From positions 1 through 9,743 of the forward strand of contig CAJXNE010000068.1 of NCBI GenBank assembly GCA_913056285.1: a stretch of DNA of 9,743 nt. Direction: 5' to 3'. This document shows positions 6,310 through 9,743 of the stretch, in pieces. Position 1 is the first letter of the stretch; the number at the start of each line of letters is the position of its first letter. The notes below the pieces were generated by a model. It did no database searches and was not told the origin of the DNA. It saw only the letters and a program-made list of their open reading frames with translations. Source of the DNA: an uncultured Zetaproteobacteria bacterium (lineage in GTDB: Bacteria; Pseudomonadota; Zetaproteobacteria; Mariprofundales; Mariprofundaceae). The translations under genes and the position numbers were made by a program.

Positions 6310-6996
6310 TGTTTCAGGGTATGGAAGCGGGTCTTTTTTACCGATTTCTTCAAAACCACGGCGTCGATAAAAACAGGAATCGCAATGCCCGCAAGGGTTG
6401 CCATTCGGCAACGGGTCATAACAGGAGCGGGTCAGCGCATAATCCAGCCCCAGCTTCAGTCCCATAGATATGATACCTGATTTATTCAAGTGAATCAGCG
6501 GCGCGGCAATTTCCAGGCCTTTGCCCTCACAGCCTGCTTTTGTACCAAGCAATGCAGTCTGTACAAATGAATCCAGAAAGGCTGGCCGACAATCCGGGTA
6601 TCCGGAGTAATCCACCACATTAGCACCAATGACCAACTGCGTTGCACCAACCGTCTCAGCAACGGCTGCGGCTAACGACAAAAAGATCAGATTACGGGCC
6701 GGCACATAAGTATTCGGGATGCCTGCACATTCCACCTCATCTTTGGGAACGGGTATATCCGAGGTCAGAGCGGAATGGCCGATACTGCGCAAGTCTACTT
6801 TGATGACTCGGTGATTAGTTACACCAAAGGCAGCAGATACAGCTGCGGATGCCTCCAGCTCGATACGATGCCTTTGACCATAATCAAAAGCGACAGTATG
6901 GCATACCCACCCCTGTTCTTTGACTGCCCAGGCCAGCGCAGTACTGGAATCCAGTCCGCCGGAAAGCAATACAACAGCTTTAATATGTTCACTCAT
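6307..6996 (-). CDS. queC: 7-cyano-7-deazaguanine (preQ0) synthase QueC
   Basis: This 229-residue cytoplasmic enzyme converts 7-carboxy-7-deazaguanine (the QueE product) to preQ0 using ammonia and ATP, on the route to queuosine in tRNA. The ATP pyrophosphatase loop LSGGLDSS lies at 11-18, followed by FDYGQRHRIE (38-46). Other family blocks are IPNTYVPARNLIFLSLA (93-109) and DYSGYPDCRPAF (129-140). Four zinc ligands are present: Cys192, Cys202, Cys205 and Cys208 in CYDPLPNGNPCGHCDSC. The ATG (6994-6996) overlaps the queE stop by 4 bp (ATGA), so the two are coupled. The stop codon TGA (6307-6309) is the outermost triplet of the adjacent inverted-repeat element. The tail after the zinc site (KKDPLPYPET) is of about normal length, so function is probably kept, although the last residues may differ from the ancestral end. 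Confidence 0.96.
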   Translation of the reverse strand: MSEHIKAVVLLSGGLDSSTALAWAVKEQGWVCHTVAFDYGQRHRIELEASAAVSAAFGVTNHRVIKVDLRSIGHSALTSDIPVPKDEVECAGIPNTYVPARNLIFLSLAAAVAETVGATQLVIGANVVDYSGYPDCRPAFLDSFVQTALLGTKAGCEGKGLEIAAPLIHLNKSGIISMGLKLGLDYALTRSCYDPLPNGNPCGHCDSCFYRRRGFEEIGKKDPLPYPET

Positions 6997-7667
6997 ACGC
7001 CTTCAGCCTCAGCACCCCAGATGGTTTTATGCATTTGCATTTGCACCCGAACAGGCAGGTGATCTTCCAATACCCATGCACACAAATCAGCGGCATTCAT
7101 ATTGCCCCAGGCAGGCGAGAATAACACCGGAACTTCTCCCTCACCCAGTCGATGAGCGTGAATAAAATCACGCGCCCATTCATAATCACTGCGGTCGGTA
7201 AGTACAAATTTGATTTCGTCGCCCTCGGTAAGTAAATCCAGATTCTGCAAACAATTACGCTCGACTTCACCGCTGCCGGGCGTCTTGATATCGATGATGC
7301 GGCGAATACAGGCAGGAATATTTTCTATCGAATAGGCTCCGGCTGTCTCCAGTTGAACGATACAACCCGATTCGTGCAAAGCCGATAACAGTTCAACTGT
7401 ATAGCGCTGTGCCAGCGGCTCACCCCCGGTAACCAGCACCAGCGGCCGGTTGAATGCTGCCACCTTCTGAACTACGTCTTCAACGTTTATCCATTGACCG
7501 CTATCGGTTGGAATAGCCTGTGGCGTATCACAATAACTGCAGCGTAGCGGACATCCGGCCAGCCGCACCAGCGTACATGGCATGCCTGCCAGCGTACTTT
7601 CACCCTGGATACTGTCATAGATTTCAAAGATACGCAGGCGATGCCGCGAAGGCACAGCAGTATTCAT
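6993..7667 (-). CDS. queE: 7-carboxy-7-deazaguanine synthase QueE (radical SAM)
   Basis: This 224-residue radical SAM enzyme rearranges 6-carboxy-tetrahydropterin to 7-carboxy-7-deazaguanine, the step before QueC. The [4Fe-4S] cluster cysteines are Cys39, Cys43 and Cys46 in GCPLRCSYCDT, with the usual CX3CX2C spacing. Further family marks are YDSIQGES (17-24), the SAM-contacting TGGEP (80-84), LETAG (106-110), DIKTPGSGE (126-134) and a C-terminal QMHKTIWG (211-218). Length and motifs are complete. The ATG (7665-7667) follows cpoB by 12 bases with only a weak GGA upstream. The end overlaps queC. QueD and the GTP cyclohydrolase that supply the pathway are not in this window. Confidence 0.96.
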   Translation of the reverse strand: MNTAVPSRHRLRIFEIYDSIQGESTLAGMPCTLVRLAGCPLRCSYCDTPQAIPTDSGQWINVEDVVQKVAAFNRPLVLVTGGEPLAQRYTVELLSALHESGCIVQLETAGAYSIENIPACIRRIIDIKTPGSGEVERNCLQNLDLLTEGDEIKFVLTDRSDYEWARDFIHAHRLGEGEVPVLFSPAWGNMNAADLCAWVLEDHLPVRVQMQMHKTIWGAEAEGV

Positions 7668-7679
7668 GAATAGTCCAGG

Positions 7680-8534
7680 CTAGTTCTTCGGCGTTGAATT
7701 GGAGCCGTTTTGTGTCCGCCCCAGAGCCTCACGAGCCTGTTCTGCCAGCGGCGAATCAGCATGGTCATGAATCAGCCGTTTGTAGAATAATGCTGACTGG
7801 TTATAGTGATTTTGCGCTTCAGAAATTTGGCCCAGTTTAAGCAATGCAGCAGCATGTTTGACGCTGTTCGGGTAATGATCCGCTACATATTTAAATGCAT
7901 TGAGTGCCTTGTCATTTCCATTTTGCGCGAGGCGGGTTTCACCCAGCCAGTACCATGCCTGATCGGCATATTCACCATCTGGATACAAATCCAATTGTTT
8001 GTTAAACCCGATAGCAGCTTCGTCATAACGGCCGCTCTTGAGTGCCAGATACGCGGATGTGTATGCATTCTTTTCAGCTTCCGCCTGTGCAACAGTATTT
8101 ACCTTGGGTACTGCAACAGCAGGCAAGGCCGGCGGTAATGCTTTCACCGGCGTCGTGCGCTGCTTGGGCTCTGCCTTCGCTATTGGTGTTGGAGTAGAAA
8201 CAACAGTTTTGCGAGCTTTTGCTTTTTTCTTGCTGTGCAGGCGCTCCATGCGATTGGATACTGCTTTCAACTGGGCTTGTAGCGACTGATTCGACTGCTC
8301 CAGCTTTGCAATTTTCTTTTGCGTATCCGCCAATGCGTCTGCTTGTTGCTGACGACTTTGCTCGGCTTGTAGCTGATCGTTTTTGACTTGTTCAATAGAG
8401 CTGTTGAGCTGCTGTTTATCCTGCGCCCAAACCTGTTCCAGACTGATTTTCTTTTCATTGCTGGCGCAGGCGTTTAATGTCAACGCGCACAAGAAAATGA
8501 CGGCCACCGGTTGAACCAGTGGCCGCCTCATCAT
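7680..8534 (-). CDS. cpoB: Tol-Pal accessory protein CpoB (YbgF), probable lipoprotein form
   Basis: This is the envelope protein that links Tol-Pal activity to septal peptidoglycan synthesis. From the chosen ATG (8532-8534) it has 284 residues: a signal sequence ending in a lipobox-like TLNAC with Cys23; a Gln/Lys-rich coiled coil at about 30-105; a Pro/Ala/Lys/Thr-rich linker at about 106-145; and three TPR-like repeats at about 150-270 (AYLALKSGRYDEAAIGFNKQ, then WYWLGETRLAQNGNDKALNA, then LLKLGQISEAQNHYNQSA). The frame stays open to 8648 but that start would overlap pal by 98 bases and bury the signal sequence behind 38 charged residues, so the inner ATG is preferred. An adjacent ATG (8529-8531) and a GTG two codons upstream are alternatives, and the Shine-Dalgarno is poor. 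It lies 16 bases after pal. The classic E. coli protein is soluble and periplasmic, so the Cys is notable. Confidence 0.88.
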   Translation of the reverse strand: MMRRPLVQPVAVIFLCALTLNACASNEKKISLEQVWAQDKQQLNSSIEQVKNDQLQAEQSRQQQADALADTQKKIAKLEQSNQSLQAQLKAVSNRMERLHSKKKAKARKTVVSTPTPIAKAEPKQRTTPVKALPPALPAVAVPKVNTVAQAEAEKNAYTSAYLALKSGRYDEAAIGFNKQLDLYPDGEYADQAWYWLGETRLAQNGNDKALNAFKYVADHYPNSVKHAAALLKLGQISEAQNHYNQSALFYKRLIHDHADSPLAEQAREALGRTQNGSNSTPKN

Positions 8535-8550
8535 TTTCACGTTGTTGCGA

Positions 8551-9054
8551 TTAGCGGGTGACAATGTCACCGCGACGGTTCTGCGCCCAGCAGGCTTCTC
8601 CGGAACCCTTACATGCGGCACGTTCCTCACCAAAGGATACCGTATCAATGCGACCGGCGCTCACGCCACGCGAACTCAGGTAATCACGGACACTGTCAGC
8701 GCGACGCTGACCCAAGGCCAGATTGTATTCACGGCTACCGCGTTCGTCACAGTTACCTTCAATGGTGATATTGGTGCTGCGATTGGCATTCAGCCATGCC
8801 GCATAACCATCCAGCGTAGCACGAGCCGCTGCATCCAGGTCTGAGCGGTCAAATCCGAAGTAAACAGAACTGGCGGATGGTTTTTCGGCTACGTTCCCTG
8901 TTACTGGCGTCACAGTTTGCTGGTGAGAAGTGACAGCGGGTTTAGCCGATGTGTCCGGAGTTACTTCTACTTTTTTGGAACAACCGGCAAAAAGCAGTGC
9001 TACTGCCGCCATGGCGACCATGATGATTTTTGTTGTTGATCGTGTTTTTTTCAT
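8551..9054 (-). CDS. pal: Peptidoglycan-associated outer-membrane lipoprotein Pal
   Basis: Pal is anchored in the outer membrane and binds peptidoglycan and TolB, and helps draw the outer membrane inward during division. The 167 residues comprise a lipoprotein signal (basic start, hydrophobic 10-22, lipobox LFAGC with acylated Cys25), a Thr/Pro-rich tether (about 30-60) and an OmpA-like domain (about 63-167). The peptidoglycan-binding core is clear: VYFGFDRSDL, IEGNCDERGSREYNLALGQR and RADSVRDYLSSRGV. Cys148 and Cys155 in AACKGSGEACWAQNRR may form a disulfide, as seen in many Pal sequences. The start at 9052-9054 has a good AAGGGAG ribosome site (9061-9067), 6 bases upstream. It follows tolB by 85 bases. 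Cys25 is a candidate substrate for the lolC/lolD system in the same window. Confidence 0.97.
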   Translation of the reverse strand: MKKTRSTTKIIMVAMAAVALLFAGCSKKVEVTPDTSAKPAVTSHQQTVTPVTGNVAEKPSASSVYFGFDRSDLDAAARATLDGYAAWLNANRSTNITIEGNCDERGSREYNLALGQRRADSVRDYLSSRGVSAGRIDTVSFGEERAACKGSGEACWAQNRRGDIVTR

Positions 9055-9060
9055 GTCTTT

Positions 9061-9067
9061 CTCCCTT
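9061..9067 (-). promoter_or_regulatory. Ribosome binding site for pal
   Basis: AAGGGAG on the minus strand is followed by 6 bases and the ATG at 9052-9054. It fixes the pal start. Confidence 0.65.
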
Positions 9068-9139
9068 GGTGAGTCTATTTAAGTCGCATAGTGACACTTA
9101 CCGGCTTGCAGTCAACCTTCCAGCTTGATTTTTTTATAT

Positions 9140-9743
9140 TTACCGACGTGACCATGCCGGATCGGATGCATCAATAGACGGTGAAGTGATGGGCTCAGGT
9201 TTACCACCCCAACTGGGTACACGGTAAATACGGCGAATATGATGCTCTTCGGCAGAGTAAAGTAACATTTGACCATTGGGTGACCAGGATGGCGATTCGA
9301 TGCGTTTACCGGATGCCAGATAACGAATATCCGAACCGTCCGGACGCACCGTTGCTACTGCAAACGACCAGTTTTTCAATGAAATCATGGCAATGCGATC
9401 ACCGCTCGGCGACCACGACGGCGATGTGTTATACGTGCCCTGGGTGCTGACCAGTTGCGCTTTGCTGCCACTGGCTATTCCCTCAGATATCGCCTTGCGA
9501 TAAATCTGCGGTTTGCCACTACGGTTGCTGACAAACGCAATCCATTTGCCATCCGGCGACCAGGTCGGCGTGGTATCAATACCCTTATGATGGGTGAATT
9601 GCCGCCACTTATTTTTCTTAATATCGTAAATATGAATCTCGCTGTTGCCCGTATGCGATAATGTGGCCGCCACATAACGCCCATCGGGCGAAAATTCCGG
9701 CGTGCTGTTTAATCCTTTGAAATTACCGAATGCGGTTCTTTTT
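9140..9743 (-). CDS. tolB: Tol-Pal protein TolB, C-terminal part (gene cut by window edge)
   Basis: This is the periplasmic beta-propeller protein that binds Pal and cycles with TolA. Only the last 200 residues are in the window; the frame continues past the right edge, so the start, signal peptide and N-terminal domain are outside. The visible part shows repeated propeller blades marked by P-x-W/F-SPDG motifs: TPEFSPDGRYVAA, TPTWSPDGKWIAF, SPSWSPSGDRIAM, SPSWSPNGQMLLY, ending at DPAWSRR. In-frame codons upstream of the GTG at 9671-9673 continue the same blade (STPEFSPDGRY), so that GTG is internal and not a start. The stop TAA is at 9140-9142. The next gene is pal, 85 bases on. Confidence 0.95.
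   Translation of the reverse strand, partial: KRTAFGNFKGLNSTPEFSPDGRYVAATLSHTGNSEIHIYDIKKNKWRQFTHHKGIDTTPTWSPDGKWIAFVSNRSGKPQIYRKAISEGIASGSKAQLVSTQGTYNTSPSWSPSGDRIAMISLKNWSFAVATVRPDGSDIRYLASGKRIESPSWSPNGQMLLYSAEEHHIRRIYRVPSWGGKPEPITSPSIDASDPAWSRR

Noticed and set aside
6153..6419. 88-residue minus-strand frame spanning the MITE-like element and the 3' end of queC
   Set aside because: It is out of frame with queC and crosses the boundary of the repeat element, with no recognisable domain.
8535..8648. N-terminal extension of the cpoB frame to a start at 8648
   Set aside because: It would overlap pal by 98 bases, and its 38 extra residues are charged and lie before an evident signal sequence. 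The start at 8534 gives a normal CpoB.
8542..8844. 100-residue plus-strand frame with a Thr-rich repetitive look
   Set aside because: It is the antisense shadow of the conserved pal gene; Thr and Val richness follows from pal codon use on the other strand.
9085..9115. Possible promoter for pal (TTGACT at 9110-9115, TATGCG at 9085-9090)
   Set aside because: The spacer is 19 bases and the -10 box matches at only 3 of 6 positions; an operon transcript through tolB explains pal without it.

Overview
The window comes from a Gram-negative bacterium, most likely a proteobacterium. It carries an outer-membrane lipoprotein sorting ABC transporter (Lol) and the Tol-Pal envelope system. The order tolB-pal-cpoB-queE-queC is the one I know from Pseudomonas and relatives. 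A lysS gene close to a lolC/lolD pair is an arrangement I associate with several other proteobacterial branches. The lineage is therefore left open: a gammaproteobacterium or a nearby deep branch such as Zetaproteobacteria would fit. All ten genes lie on the minus strand, so transcription runs from high to low coordinates.

Block 1 (9743 down to 6307) holds the 3' part of tolB, then pal, cpoB (ybgF), queE and queC. TolB, Pal and CpoB belong to the Tol-Pal machinery, which couples outer-membrane constriction to division. QueE and QueC perform consecutive steps of 7-deazaguanine (preQ0/queuosine) synthesis. queE and queC overlap by 4 bp. The cpoB reading frame extends back into pal, but its real start is probably the ATG pair at about 8534, which gives a lipoprotein-like signal sequence.

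The 463-bp gap (6306 to 5844) is the only sizeable non-coding region and the most interesting part. It contains a 215-bp element with terminal inverted repeats (6095-6309) that looks like a non-autonomous transposable element (MITE). Its outer end supplies the stop codon of queC, and a 9-bp hairpin inside it could terminate the tol-pal-que transcript. Next to ndk lies a 72-bp imperfect inverted repeat (5879-5950) that encloses a plausible sigma70-type promoter for the next block.

Block 2 (5843 down to 80) is a tightly packed probable operon: ndk, lysS, a two-CBS-domain protein, an ArsB/NhaD-superfamily ion permease, lolC/E and lolD. The CBS gene and permease overlap by 8 bp, as do lolC and lolD, so each pair is probably translationally coupled. 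The first 32 bases of the window are a fragment of a CTCTGTG-type intergenic repeat just past lolD.

The coding content is mostly conserved housekeeping. I see no defence island, CRISPR array, phage or new multi-gene system. The observations worth following are the two intergenic inverted-repeat structures, the CBS-permease pair and the repeat fragment at the left edge.
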